Positions 48,795 to 60,929 of a stretch of DNA of 64,000 bases are shown piece after piece (positions within the stretch are counted from its first letter, which is position 1; the number at the start of each line of letters is the position of its first letter). A program made the translations under genes and the position numbers. Source of the stretch: Pontederia crassipes (taxonomy: Eukaryota; Streptophyta; Magnoliopsida; Commelinales; Pontederiaceae); the NCBI GenBank assembly GCA_030549335.1, contig CM060196.1, positions 23,828,501 through 23,892,500 of the forward strand, in the 5' to 3' direction. Under the pieces are notes generated by a model. That model was not told the origin of the DNA, did not search any database, and saw only the letters and a list, made by a program, of their open reading frames with translations.

Positions 48795-48918
48795 TCGAAC
48801 TCCCCGGCGTTTCTCCGAGATCCACCGCCACTTCCATTCTCAATACCTCTGTTCTCTCGCCAGAGCATCGCCGGAGAACCGCCGTAGACGTCGTCGTTGT
48901 CTTCTCACCACTCGGAAA

Positions 48919-51652
48919 ATGAGAGAGATCCTCCACATCCAGGGTGGCCAGTGCGGGAACCAAATTGGGGCCAAGTTCTGGGAGGTGGTGTGCGCGGAGC
49001 ATGGCATCGACGCCAACGGTCGCTACGGCGGCGACTCCGAGCTCCAGCTCGAGCGCGTCAACGTCTACTACAATGAAGCCAGTTGCGGCCGCTTCGTGCC
49101 CCGGGCGGTGCTCATGGACCTGGAGCCGGGCACCATGGACAGCGTCCGGTCGGGGCCCTACGGCCAGATCTTCCGGCCGGACAACTTCGTCTTTGGCCAG
49201 TCCGGAGCCGGAAACAACTGGGCCAAGGGCCACTACACTGAGGGCGCGGAGCTCATCGACGCCGTCCTCGACGTCGTCCGGAAGGAGGCCGAGAACTGTG
49301 ACTGCCTCCAAGGTCTCCCCTTTTCCCCACTTTTTGAAGCCTTTCCCTTGCTTTTGTTGCTATTTCTTGGCGAAAATTCCACAATTTTCGGAGATAACTT
49401 ACATCATATTTCTTGCTTCTGTATGTTGAGAAGAAAAATGTGCCTTTGTCATCTGAATGAATTCGATTTCCTACGAGCTCAAGTTCTGGTAAATTTACGT
49501 TAGCTGCACAATGTTTCTCCGCTATCCCGTTTGTTTGTATGCCCTAAGAAGAAAGAGTGCTTTGTCATTAGCAGAATTGTTTTTTTATATATGTAATTAT
49601 AAACCAAAACATTCATTTCAGCATGTTTTGGGTAAAATAAATAAGTAGTTTAGCTCGGAGTTTGTTCGGGAGGAAGAAATCGCTTTGATACGTTATTGGG
49701 ATAAGGTTTTGTTGTTGTTGTTGTTGTTGTTATTGCAATGCGTTGTTTCTTGATGTCAATATTCAATAGAAGTGTATAGTTTTGATTTTTAGGTGATGCG
49801 TGATGATTGTGCTTGCTATAGTATTGTTGTGCTAGAATGTGATGCAAAGCTTGTTGTCATCTACTTGATTTCTGTAGAACCTAATGGCCGGAAGATTTCA
49901 TACTTGGAAGCACTTAAATTGTGGATATTAATCACTTGTTAATGCCTAGGAGTTTGGGAAAAATAATTTTGAAACTATAATTTAAGATGAATTACTATGA
50001 CGAGTAGTTTTAATTGATCAGGTGGATGGATAACCTAGATTTTATTTCAAGGATGAAATAGAGCAGATTAAATAATACAATGGTGAACCATGGCATTGGG
50101 AAAAAATGTAAAGAGCATGTCAGCGAATAAATGAGATAAATTATCTGCGCTTGTCAATTTTTTTCAAATACATAATAAGTTCGGCCTGTATAAATACTTC
50201 AGTTTCTGAATGGGGTTTTCTCCCCAGCCCTAGTTAAAGTTAAAAGCTGGTTATCTTAAAAGACCTTCAAATCTGACAAAATGGATTTCAACTGTATAAT
50301 TTTGAAATTTGGTATATTTGAATTGTTTGGTTACATTCTATTTAATCATTTCATTGTACTTGTGATTTGATGCCTTGGTGTGATTTTGTGGTGTAATATG
50401 TTCCCTATCTTCTGTGTTTGTTTGATGAAAATGCAAATATCTTCTTTAGGTACATGATGAAATTGCAAATTTTATATCTACTCGTTTGTTATTTCCTTTG
50501 ACTTTGGCAACTTTTTGTAATTCATTAGGATAAAAAAGCCAATCAGTAAGCTATATGCCTATGTTCAAGTTCCATTAATTACAGAATTTTTTGGTTACCT
50601 CCTCACAGGATTCCAAGTATGCCATTCGCTTGGAGGTGGAACGGGTTCTGGAATGGGAACATTGCTTATTTCCAAGATTAGAGAAGAATACCCTGACCGC
50701 ATGATGCTAACCTTCTCGGTCTTTCCCTCACCAAAGGTTTCTGATACAGTGGTTGAACCTTACAACGCTACACTGTCTGTGCATCAGCTTGTAGAGAATG
50801 CTGATGAGTGCATGGTTCTTGACAATGAGGCCCTTTATGACATTTGTTTCCGTACCTTGAAGCTTACCACACCGAGCTGTAAGAATATGTTCTCTGTCAT
50901 TTTTCTAAACTACTTAATGTGCTTTTGTGTTTTTAACTCAAATGTTACTTCGTGTTTGATCACATTCAGTTGGCGATTTAAATCACCTAATCTCTGCAAC
51001 CATGAGTGGAGTGACTTGTTGCCTACGATTCCCTGGGCAGCTCAACTCTGACCTCCGAAAATTGGCAGTCAACTTGATCCCTTTTCCTCGTCTCCATTTC
51101 TTTATGGTGGGTTTTGCCCCTCTGACATCCCGAGGATCCCAGCAGTACCGAGCATTAACTGTCCCGGAGCTAACCCAGCAGATGTGGGATGCAAAGAATA
51201 TGATGTGTGCTGCTGACCCACGACATGGCCGCTACCTTACTGCTTCTGCAATGTTCCGTGGCAAAATGAGCACCAAGGAGGTGGATGAGCAGATGATCAA
51301 TGTGCAGAACAAGAACTCATCCTACTTTGTTGAGTGGATACCGAATAATGTAAAGTCTACTGTTTGTGATATCCCGCCCATTGGTCTCAAGATGGCCTCT
51401 ACATTCATCGGGAACTCAACCTCAATCCAAGAGATGTTTCATCGGGTCAGTGAGCAGTTTACTGCCATGTTCCGAAGGAAGGCCTTCTTGCATTGGTACA
51501 CAGGTGAAGGTATGGATGAGATGGAGTTCACAGAGGCGGAGAGCAACATGAATGATCTAGTGTCAGAATATCAGCAGTATCAAGATGCAACAGCTGATGA
51601 GGAAGGGGATTATGAGGAGGAGGAGGAGGAGCTCGAGTACCATGAACAATGA
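48919..51652 (+). CDS. TUB: Beta-tubulin (exons 48919-49312, 50609-50878, 50970-51652)
   Basis: Forms the beta half of the tubulin heterodimer that polymerises into microtubules; binds and hydrolyses GTP. The spliced frame is 448 codons, the usual plant length. It starts [21 protein letters not shown] is the tetrapeptide used in co-translational tubulin mRNA autoregulation. The tubulin signature GGGTGSG lies at residues about 140-146, at the start of exon 2, and the C-terminus is the acidic tail [12 protein letters not shown]. Splice sites are CAAG|GTCTCC..CACAG|GA and GAGCT|GTAAGA..TTCAG|TT. Introns after codons 131 and 221 are the conserved plant beta-tubulin positions. Exon 1 is very GC-rich, later exons are not, a gradient typical of monocots. 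Intron 1 is about 1.3 kb with a short TTG microsatellite. No lesion seen. The minus-strand open frame 49311-48475 is its shadow. Confidence 0.97.
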
Positions 51653-53100
51653 GTTGCTTACCTCGATGCCCCTTGGAGTATGAAGTTTTTTTTACTATAC
51701 TTGTGACCCTATCTCTTTCTTCCATGCTTAGATTCTTGGTTGTGATCTTCTGTCCACCCCGTTGATGCTCTTGTCACCTTTAAGTCCCTATCTGAACGTA
51801 ACTGGAATATCTAGAGATGTAATTTTGGCCTTTTCCGTTGTGAAGTACTTCAGAGTTTGGTGTGTTACGTGGTTTTGTAATTTTTGTTGACCTGATTGCT
51901 TCTCATGTCGTGTCTTGAGATATTGCATGATTAAAACATTGGCAGTTTGATGCTTGCAGATGTTAGATTTAGTTGTCATATTAAATTTGCTTCCTTTGTG
52001 GCTTAATCTACATGATCAAATACTTCCTTCAGTGATGATAACTAGCTTTTCGAGACATGGTGAAACAAGTGGTTTAGGGCACCAGAGCTTTGATCACAGA
52101 ATTGACCCGATATGTTGGCTTCAAGTCTTCTCTAAATATTGAAATTACATACTGTTCAAAACAATGAAGTTGCAGCCAAAGATGCTTGGGTTTCCATGTT
52201 TCTCTGTAGAATTGGATTCTGGTTTTTCGTCCTAAGGTTATGTTTGTATTAAAAACTTCCAAGAAAAAATAAATTTGAAGAAACTTATCTATATGCTAAA
52301 GTTATATGTTTTTTATTTCACAAAATGATTCTAATTGGTTTCGTATTAGGAAATAGAAGGGGAAAACATAAATTGACTACTTTATTTCATATGTGATAGA
52401 GAAGGGAAACTAAAACACTTTTTCGTTAATTTTGGCTAACAATTCATTAAATCAAGGAATCATATGCACGACATAATAATATACATATCTATATAAAAGG
52501 GTTATTGACTTCGAAAGTAGATGTCCTAGATTTTATATTTCGACATATCCATTTTCTCTGTTTGATCGATTATAATTGCGATTTTGACAAGTCATATTAC
52601 ATTCGGACAGTTATAAAAAAAAAGAACATTAAAATGACTTCATATTTTCAATACTACTTTTCATGCTATCTACTTTATTTAGATGTTAATTGTGCTATTT
52701 TCTTTTTTCATTTAAATATTTTGATATTTGGTTTATCTACATTTATCATGGTATCATAAATTTATTTTTAAATGTATGCATTATTTTTTAAAAGGAAATT
52801 ATTGCTTATCTATTGATAAAAGTTTCAAAAGAGTTATAGAAATTCCGGCTACTACCGTGGGCATTAGTTTGCCAAAAACCTCATCCGGCGGTTTAATAGC
52901 AGTTTTCTATAACCATAGGGTGTAAATGTGGAAGAATATCCCAAATTGTCTTGAACTAGATTTTTATTAATAATAATAATAATAAATAAATAAATAAATA
53001 GTGTATTTTGGGAGATGGAGAATGAAGTTTAAAATTGAGGAAAATATTGTTGGTTGTTGATGGATTGATCCAAGAATAGTTAACACTTGAAACTAAGCAG
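51653..53100 (+). other. Tubulin 3' flank and ADF upstream region
   Basis: The first few hundred bases are T-rich, as in a 3' UTR. The rest is AT-rich with no supported gene. Confidence 0.5.
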
Positions 53101-53287
53101 CCGGGTCAAATGGCCAAAAACAAGTTTAAAAGCTATCATGCCCAAAGACGTGATGCCAACCAAGTGCTCTGTGGAGGCCCTTTCTCTTTCCGACTCTCCC
53201 TCTCCCCTCCATTCCCATCCCCTTCTTCCCTTCCATTCCCACCTTCTTCTCCTCCTTCCAAGGATTTCTCCATCCACTTCCATCCCT

Positions 53288-53313
53288 CCCTCTCTCTCTC
53301 TCTCTCTTCATTC
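53288..53313 (+). promoter_or_regulatory. CT-rich tract in the ADF leader
   Basis: ctccctctctctctctctctct within a broadly pyrimidine-rich segment (53180-53400) ending shortly before the ATG. Such tracts are common in plant 5' UTRs near transcription starts. Confidence 0.5.
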
Positions 53314-53415
53314 TTCTCCTTCATCCACCATTTAGGCCTTCCTCTCCTACATTTTCCTACTTTCTCACTCTTTTTTTCCTTGGACCTGTACATTCTTCAT
53401 TGGAGATTAGCAACC

Positions 53416-54863
53416 ATGGTAATTCCTTTCTATATTTATGTACCGTTTTATGGATGAGATTCTGGAATACCATGTAGCTCAATTCATCTCACTAGTATGT
53501 GATTATTTGTTTATGTTGTTGACTCATTTATTGAAGAAGATCTAAACAAATTTAAGCTGAATTCGATAAGTTCATTCCCGTGAAAAGTTAGGTTCTTCAT
53601 GTACCCCTGATATGAATTAGGTTGCATTGCATGTGATGATATAGATCATGATGTATGCATGCATGTTTTATTTCTGATCCAACAATGGAAAAAGAACATT
53701 TGTTTATTATTCGGATCCATATGTTCAGTCTCTTAATTATCAGACGGAACATGCAGTGAGTTATTTTCTATTATGATCGTCATCCCCACCATACCTTGCA
53801 ACCAAAAGAACAAAAGAATTAATGGCACAACAAATGCTCATATACCTTCAAGATAAAACATTCAATGTTCCGCATGATGATTAATCATGTTACATTGTTG
53901 TGATTCTGCAAAGGCCAATTCGGCATCAGGTATGGCAGTAAATGATGAATGTAAGCTCAAATTCTTGGAGCTTAAGGCCAAGAGAAGCTTCCGCTTCATC
54001 ACCTTCAAAATCGACGAGAAGATACAACAGGTCACCATCGAAAAACTCGGCCAGCCGGACTCGAGCTATGAGGATTTCACTGCATCCATGCCGGCAAATG
54101 AGTGCCGCTATGCTGTCTTTGATTTTGATTTTATCACTGACGAGAACTGCCAGAAGAGCAAGATCTTCTTCATTTCCTGGTAAGATATCACACTATTTGA
54201 TCGACTTCTGATCAAATGTTTACCCTTCACACTTACTTCACACAAGCTATCAACAGATATCTACATGTGCTGATAGATATCTAAATGAGCGAACAAAATC
54301 AAGCTCTTCAATTATCTCTTGTTTACTGAATGATGGATCTTTTACTGGACGTGCAACTTGTGATATGTTGTTCTCTTGTTTTCAATTCTAATTAGTTCCT
54401 CTTCCAACTTATGTTATAGTTCTTTGAATGTATAGATATTTCAAAGACTAATACTCTGTTATCATGCTCTTTTGGTGAAATCTTCCATGCTCCCTGAACA
54501 ACAAGAACAAGTTTGAAGAACACTAATCAGAATGTTTTGTTGCAAGCACTATGCACTTTGATACTAATCTTGCAAAGATTCTTGATCCTTATGTTCATGT
54601 CTAATTCTGGATGGTTGCGACTTTTGGCAAACATGCTTCCCCTTCTCAAAAAAAAAAAAAATGTTAATGTGTTGTAATACTTAGACCATAAGTGATTCTT
54701 GTTCTTGTTCAGGTCTCCTGATACATCCAGGACAAGGAGCAAGATGCTTTATGCAAGTTCCAAGGACAGATTCAAGAGGGAACTTGATGGCATACAGGTG
54801 GAGCTACAGGCAACAGATCCCAGCGAGATGAGCCTTGATATCGTCAAAGCACGAGCTCTTTGA
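53416..54863 (+). CDS. ADF: Actin-depolymerizing factor (exons 53416-53418, 53914-54179, 54713-54863)
   Basis: Cofilin-family protein that binds actin and severs and depolymerises filaments. The spliced frame is 139 aa, the family length. Exon 1 is only the ATG followed by GTAATT, a hallmark of plant ADF genes; this fixes the start. Exon 2 reads [20 protein letters not shown] with the Ser at residue 6 that plant CDPKs phosphorylate to block actin binding. Then come [20 protein letters not shown] and [11 protein letters not shown]. The Trp codon is split by the second intron. Exon 3 gives [20 protein letters not shown], the long actin-binding helix, and ends KARAL. The ending and the [18 protein letters not shown] block resemble the plant subclass that includes Arabidopsis ADF7 and ADF10 (pollen or tip-growing cells); that assignment is inference. 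No lesion seen. Confidence 0.96.
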
Positions 54864-55690
54864 GGACCCCACTGCAATCTTCCCCGACTACACAGAGATT
54901 TGTTTTCTTATTCCTTTGTCAAGCCACAGTGGAGCATTTATATATATGATGAACTTTCAGGCTTTACAATCTATGTCAAAGACATGTACGTTCTGTATTC
55001 TTTTTTTTTTCATTTATATTTCCAGGGAACAAATTTGCAGCTTGATTTGTGTTTTAAGTAATCTTTTAATTTGTAAACTACAAGTTCAAAAATGATATAT
55101 TGCTTTGATGCGATATATATGGTGCTTTTGGGTGCTTATGTTCTTGCTTCCCCTGTGAAAATGTTTAGGCACTAGTGATTGTGATGACAGTTATAGAGAT
55201 CAAACAAAGAGTTTAAAGTTCACAGTTTGTGCATAAGCTAAAAACTATTGGCAATTGATTTTTTTATTAACTTTAGGTACATAAGGAGATTTGTGTCTCC
55301 ATGGTTTTCATTAGTAGAGAAGACTTTTTCCATACATATGGAGTATATTTGGTAGAATTGTATATAAAATTTGCTTAGAGTATCGCCTTGAAAATAGATT
55401 CATAAGCCACCTAGAAACTAAGGTCAAAAGTAGTATCAAAGGTATGACTTAATTTGCGAGAACATGCAGAATTATGCAATACCCGGCTCGAGTTCCATGG
55501 AACGTGGCAGGTGTTGGGAACAATCAAAATCCTAATTGAATTCAATGGAGCTCAGCCGAGGTTGGTAAGAATCCAGAATCGACTTGGGTGATACTTGATA
55601 GTCACGCGTCCAAGGTCTTGTTGCATGTAGCGATTTTGGACAATGACAATCTGGATCAAATTTTAGTTAATTTGGCCCAAGTTTTGATTC
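54864..55690 (+). other. ADF 3' flank
   Basis: T-rich 3' UTR-like sequence, then non-coding DNA. Nothing else recognised. Confidence 0.5.
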
Positions 55691-55719
55691 TAATAAGGAG
55701 AGAAAAGATAGGGTCCCAC

Positions 55720-56310
55720 CCCAATTCTTATTAGATATCTTGATCGTAAGATTTACTTAGAATTTGTGATCTCGATCTCAACTTTGAGATCATTTTTGTA
55801 GGATCGGTAGGATCGTAATAGCAAGATCATAAGATCGTAAGATCCTACCGATCCTCTTAATTCAATTTTTTGTTTTGTTTTTTAAATTTTCACCAAGTGC
55901 AACATAATTTTTTTGAGAAATAAAATTAAGAAAAAGGTTATTCGTTATAATTAAAATTTTAAAAATATTTTTGCACAAAATAACTCTATTATAAATGTAT
56001 ATTAAAAGTTATTATATAATGCTATTTCATATTCATTATATTATTGCCATTTTTTGTCAATCTATATTAAATTATTATTATATAAATAGTATATATGCAT
56101 TTGTAACAAGTCTTAATAGAATAGTACTCAAGATAACATTATTTATAATTTAAAATATTATAAATTTATTTAAAAAATGTTATTTTACATGATTTTATAT
56201 ATTAAACTATTATTTTAATATATAGGTAGGATCTTACGATCTCCGATCCGATCTTATGGACATTTTTTTATCTTAAATAAGATCTTAATCTTGACTACCT
56301 TGAATACAGC
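55720..56310 (+). repeat. GATC-word inverted-repeat element
   Basis: The left part has taggatcggtaggatcgtaa and agatcgtaagatcctaccgatcc; the right part has aggtaggatcttacgatctccgatcc and taagatcttaatcttgac in the opposite sense, around an AT-rich core. MITE-like; ends and target duplication not fixed. Confidence 0.5.
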
Positions 56311-57456
56311 TTGACTATAGTCGGACATGTTTGTTTTGTACCATTAATCGAGACATACAACTGAAGTTTTTCAAAGAGTGAGCTGGATTTTGATAGTTGA
56401 TTTTTTTGTATTATTAACTATAGTTAATTATGATGATGATGATGATAATTATTGATTGTTCATTATCTGATTATTATAATAATGATATTATTATTGATTG
56501 AATTAATGATTGACTATATTTTCCAATTGGATCTTTGTTATATCAAGATAAAGAGATAAAGATAGACATAGTAGATAATCAAGATATAATCGATAATTAT
56601 TATTGAATCGAATGGGGCAAATAATATAATTAGTGGTATGGTAAGTTAACCACCAATGAAAACTAAGACTATTATGTGGTACGGTCATTCACCTCCCACT
56701 AATAATAAATTCATTGAATTATTAAGTTTTTGTCTCGAGTAGAAACCTGCCATTGTTTTGACCCCAAAAGAGTCCTTGTTGCATGAAAAATAATGTAATA
56801 TTCTTTAATAAATCGTTGGAAGCTCTCCAATTGAATTGGCGATAGCAAAGAAGTTAATAATAATAACTTTTACATGGAATTAAATTGGTAAATGATAATT
56901 GATTATAGAGATTGATCTTTGCTCAAACCATTAATAGTTGTTCGTGATCGAGATTGATAAACTCATTATTGTCTGATCAACAATTGATAAATTGCTAAAT
57001 TATTACATTACTCATTGTTATTGTTTGCTCAATTAATGACAATTGATAATTTACAATTGAATATTTGATTTTTTTGTAGACCTTATGTATTTAATATTTT
57101 GTGATTATATATTTTTCCTTGTATCTGTATGCATCTAGTATAGGAAAATGGTGCGACAACTGACGTCTCCAAGTTCTTTGCAGTTTGCACAAGGCATATG
57201 ATTGAACTAGGGAACAAACTCGCGTGTTGCACAATAATAATAGTTGAAATAAAAATAATAATGAAACTCATAATTTTGTAATATATAATTGAGTGATGAT
57301 AACCTAATTAATTATTATTTTGGCAAAAGATGTCTTAAATTTCTATGGTTAAACTTGATAACAAAAATATAAATATGAGTCAAAACATAATTTATGTTAT
57401 TTGAAGTTGAGAAAAACATGAAAATTTTATAATAATAAAAAAATAATAAAATAAAA

Positions 57457-57459
<3 letters not shown>
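56311..57459 (+). other. Non-coding AT-rich DNA
   Basis: Repeated attgataa/aattgat words, no gene. Confidence 0.45.

Positions 57460-57513
<54 letters not shown>
57460..57513 (+). repeat. (ATT)n microsatellite
   Basis: About 18 uninterrupted ATT units. Confidence 0.97.
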
Positions 57514-57961
57514 CACATTCAATGTGAGGAATCAATAAGTGAAAATATTTCGAGCTTTCACACACCCAAAACAAAAAATGGCATCAACAAATGAGTATAC
57601 ATTAATGAATTTGTATACATGAACAAACATTTCTACTCATTTTGATGTTTTTTCTACTCATGAATTTGTATACATGAATTTGTATACATTTCTACTCATT
57701 TTGATATACAAACAATTTGTAGTTATTGGATATATTCTTTTTAACTATTCTTTGATTCAATTATGTGTTATTTACTACAAATATATGTTAACTATATATT
57801 GAGTACATTATCTTCGCTTTTATTCTATAATCACAAAAAAATTATGATTATTGACTTCTGAAGTAAAAAAAAATATATACTAAAATATAACAAATCACAA
57901 CATATCACAACTTCTGAGATTAGAAAAAGTTAGAAAATTAGTATGTTATTATTACAAAGAT

Positions 57962-58228
57962 CAGCTTAAAACGCGCTTTGCTCACCACCAGCTACAGGTT
58001 CAAGCATCAACTTCAGCCGTCCACGTATCTACGCTCACAACCTTAGTAGCATGAACTTCATTATCTGTTTCTCAAGCATGCGCTGAAACTATTTTTAAAC
58101 CTCCCCATGGCACGATGTCTCTCATGCAAACTCAAGAATAGTCACCTCCGATGCAAGCCTCTTCCCCACACTGAACCCATCTCCAAACCAATATAGTCAG
58201 CACCAATCACAGCATAGAACTCTGGTGC
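57962..58228 (-). pseudogene. Dihydrolipoyl dehydrogenase exon fragment
   Basis: Dihydrolipoyl dehydrogenase is the FAD-dependent E3 subunit of pyruvate and 2-oxoglutarate dehydrogenase and glycine cleavage complexes. Minus-strand reading after a possible acceptor (acag) gives AVIGADYIGLEMGSVWG, the NAD-binding dinucleotide fold. After a frameshift it gives LASEVTILEFA, FQRMLEKQIMKFML, and LKLMLEPVAGGEQS. These match the middle of the mitochondrial enzyme in order. At least six in-frame stops and one frameshift show it is dead. Only about 90 of roughly 500 residues are present, and neither the N-terminal FAD part nor the C-terminus was found nearby. Confidence 0.8.
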
Positions 58229-59540
58229 CTGTAATTAATTGATGTATCATGTTATTCGATCTTGCTTGATCATGATACATTCGTACACCATATATGGATA
58301 CTTCCCTGATCATGATATATACATCAAAAGATGAAGCGAAACATTACGTAAAGAAAGGAAGCAGATATGTCGGAAGACTGCAAAAAATTTTTGCAAACAC
58401 TCTGCGCCTCACATGGTTTGCCATCGTTGTATCCATCACCTTTAACTTCTATTCCCTTTTCAAATGTGACAAATGAAGGTGGAGTTAGCCCATATGCCAA
58501 AGATAATACCAGAACGATAGGATCCATATGCCAACAAAATATGATCTGATCACGATATAAATAATAGTAACCCATGTGTTACTTAATTAAACTTAAAATC
58601 ATTTTAAATGCACATCCCATGAAGCACGAGTCAAGTACATTCTGAAATGCAAAAAAATAAAATAAAATAAAAAAATGAATAGAGAAAGGAAAGGAGGTGT
58701 GAACTTTGAAGCACGACTTTATATAAATATAGGATAAATATAAGAAAATTCTAGTGAATACATCTACATTAATGGTTGCATGGAGAAAAAATTGGTGAGT
58801 GAGATAAAATGAAAAGTTTAATTTGTTTATAGTGAATGAATTAAATAGATGGGTGTATTTGGGAGGTATAGGAGTAAAGATTGGTAGGTGGAGATTACAT
58901 AACAAATAAAATGGAAGGTGAAATATCTAATCATATTTATTGCACATTATGCTCTATGATCAATGATGTGAAACTGAAACATGTAGTGGACCTATGAATT
59001 AATGACATTTAATATATTAATAGTTAAAAGATTTTATGTAAGAAATAAATTACAAAATCCCTAAAAATCAGAAAAAAAAGATAAAGAGAAAAGATGGATG
59101 GAGGATGATCTCAATACATTAGCTTTATATATATATAGATTATGTTTTATAATTAATTATTCAATTTTCTTTAAAATGTGAACTTATCAACAATGTATTT
59201 GAATATTATAATGATGATAAAATTTTAAATAATACTCTTTCACCTTTTCTTTATTGTTTTTTAAAAGAAAAAAATACTTCTATCTTTTTTTCTAAAGCTG
59301 AGAAAACTTTTTGACAGATTTTTTAAATAAAAAAAGCCAACCCAATGAACACTCAAAAAATTTTAATTAAATTATTATTATATTTCAAACTGTTATTTTT
59401 TTAGTTACATTTTTATTTGAAATCCTTGTTCTTCAATTAAATTTCAATTAATCTTAACGTTGCATTATTTTTTGGCTAATTCATAATTTGTTACCGATAA
59501 GTAAAAATATTTTAAAAAGTTTAGCGCCTTATTAAGCAAT
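58229..59540 (+). other. Non-coding DNA
   Basis: 58340-58560 is more balanced in composition and partly open on the minus strand (58575-58324), but matches no family I know. The rest is AT-rich. Confidence 0.4.
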
Positions 59541-59545
59541 TTTTG

Positions 59546-60148
59546 AGTCCCCCCAACGCCCTATTTATTCCTCTTCCCCCCTCAGCCAACAAACACAAAG
59601 CTTCTCAATTCTTTTTCTCTAACAGCTCTCTAAGTGTGTTCAACGGGTCGGGTCGACTCATGAGCCCGATGACCCGACCCGACTCGACCCGAACTCGACC
59701 CAACCATGGGTCGGGTCAGGTACGGGTTGATTTTTTTCAACCCGAGTCGACCCGACCTGATCAACTCGAGTTTTTTATTTATTTTTTATTTTTTTCATTT
59801 TCTAATTCAAACTTAAGCTTATATTTGATTTAAAAATTGAAATAAAATATTTTAAGTGCCAAAATAATATTAAATAGTTAGAAAATTTATTTTATACCTT
59901 TAAAATAATATTAAATAATATTTTTATATTAAATACAAATATAAAAAATAGTAAGAAAAAATAAAAAAAAGAAAATTGGGTGGTCGGACCTGACCCGACG
60001 GGTTGGGTCGGATCCCCTCCCCCGACCCGACCTGACCAAATTATTTCTTTTTTGCTTTCTTGAACTCGTTCGTTCTTTGAGCGCGCTTGCAAATAGAGAG
60101 AGAGAGCTATTTTTTGAGAGAGAGAGAGCTCTGAACACCCCTATCTCC
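59546..60148 (+). repeat. Promoter-like unit, tandem copy 1
   Basis: Begins gagtccccccaacgccctatttattcc, runs through aaagcttctcaattctttttctc, a hAT-type MITE and a tail gctttcttgaactcgttcg...gagagag. The same order repeats at 60149-60740. The word ccctatttattcctcttcccc looks like a TATA region and leader. Confidence 0.8.
59631..60143 (+). mobile_element. hAT-type MITE with GGGTCGGGT ends, copy 4
   Basis: Left end taagtgtgttcaacggg (two changes from TAGGGGTGTTCA), right end tgaacacccctatc at 60132-60143. Between the GGGTC-rich part and the right end it contains about 100 bases (60040-60130) that are an inverted copy of the leader at 60757-60808. No matching 8-bp flanks. Confidence 0.7.
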
Positions 60149-60740
60149 GAGTCCCCCCAACGTCCTATTTATTCCTCTTCCCCCCACCACCAACAAACAC
60201 AAAGCTTCTCAATTCTTTTTCTCTACCAGCTCTTTAGGGTGCTCATCGGGTCGGGTCGACCCGTGAATCCGATGACCCGATCCGAACCGATTTGGGTCAG
60301 GTCGGAGTAAGTGGTCGGGTCAGACTCGACCCGACCCGAACTCAACCCGACCACCCGATCAACCCAAGTTTTTTATTTTTTTTCTTTTTCTAATTCAAAC
60401 TTAAGCTTATATTTGATTTAAAAATTTAAAAAATTGAAATAAAATTTTTTAAGTGCCAAAATAATATTAAATAGTTAGAAAATTTATTTATACCTTAAAA
60501 TAATATTAAATAATAATTTATATTATATAAAAATAAAAAATAATAATAAAAAAAAAGAAAATTAGGTTGTCAGATAACCCGACCACTCGAACCGGGTTGG
60601 GTCGGATTCGACCCCCACTCTCTTGACCCGACCAAATTATTTCTTTTTTGCTTTCTTGAACTCGATCATTCTTTGAGCACGCTTGCAGACACAGAGAGAG
60701 CGATAGCTATTTTTTTTTAAAGAGAGAGATCTCTAAAAAA
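60149..60740 (+). repeat. Promoter-like unit, tandem copy 2
   Basis: Second copy of 59546-60148 with numerous point changes; ends at aaagagagagatctc. It directly precedes the leader and ATG of the orphan exon. Confidence 0.8.
60235..60720 (+). mobile_element. hAT-type MITE with GGGTCGGGT ends, copy 5 (right end lost)
   Basis: Starts tagggtgctcatcgggtcggg and follows copy 4 through the AT-rich core and the captured segment, but the TGAACACCCCTA end is missing. Confidence 0.7.
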
Positions 60741-60808
60741 AATAAACATCTCTCTCTCTGCAACTGGGCTCAAAGAAAGAACGAGTTCAAAAAAGTAAAA
60801 AAGAAATC
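60644..60808 (+). repeat. Inverted repeat at the orphan exon leader
   Basis: atttcttttttgctttcttgaa...ctttgagcacgcttgcag (60644-60692) pairs with ctgcaactgggctcaaag...gttcaaaaaagtaaaaaagaaat (60759-60808). Arms of about 50 bases with a few mismatches. Confidence 0.8.
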
Positions 60809-60832
60809 CTGCAGCAGCGATCACATCCATCA

Positions 60833-60929
60833 ATGGCGCTGCGGCTCCTCTTCTCATCCGCTTCCCCCTCTTTCTCCTCCTCCTCTTCTTTCTCTTCTTC
60901 TCGGTGGCGGAGCCAGAAGAGATCAGCAT
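60833..60929 (+). CDS. Orphan first exon, probable organelle transit peptide
   Basis: ATG at 60833 gives MALRLLFSSASPSFSSSS, then FSSSRWRSQKRSA, followed by a good splice donor (GCAT|GTGAGT). Ser- and Arg-rich, no acidic residues, hydrophobic start: the usual mitochondrial or plastid targeting style. The leader is short and unit copies 1 and 2 lie just upstream. No second exon was found in the 970 bases before the duplication junction at 61898, so either a long intron continues, or the gene is broken there. Product unknown. Confidence 0.5.

Noticed and set aside
48475..49311. 278-aa open frame on the minus strand
   Set aside because: It is antisense to beta-tubulin exon 1; the openness comes from GC-rich codon structure. 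No family features.
53080..53457. Several overlapping open frames before ADF exon 2
   Set aside because: Arise from the CT-rich leader; the ADF start is fixed by the ATG-only exon and the family N-terminus.
57392..57574. Poly-Asn open frame
   Set aside because: Translation of the ATT microsatellite.
60833..60929. Idea that this exon is the start of the dihydrolipoyl dehydrogenase gene at 57962
   Set aside because: Opposite strands and no shared sequence; nothing links them.
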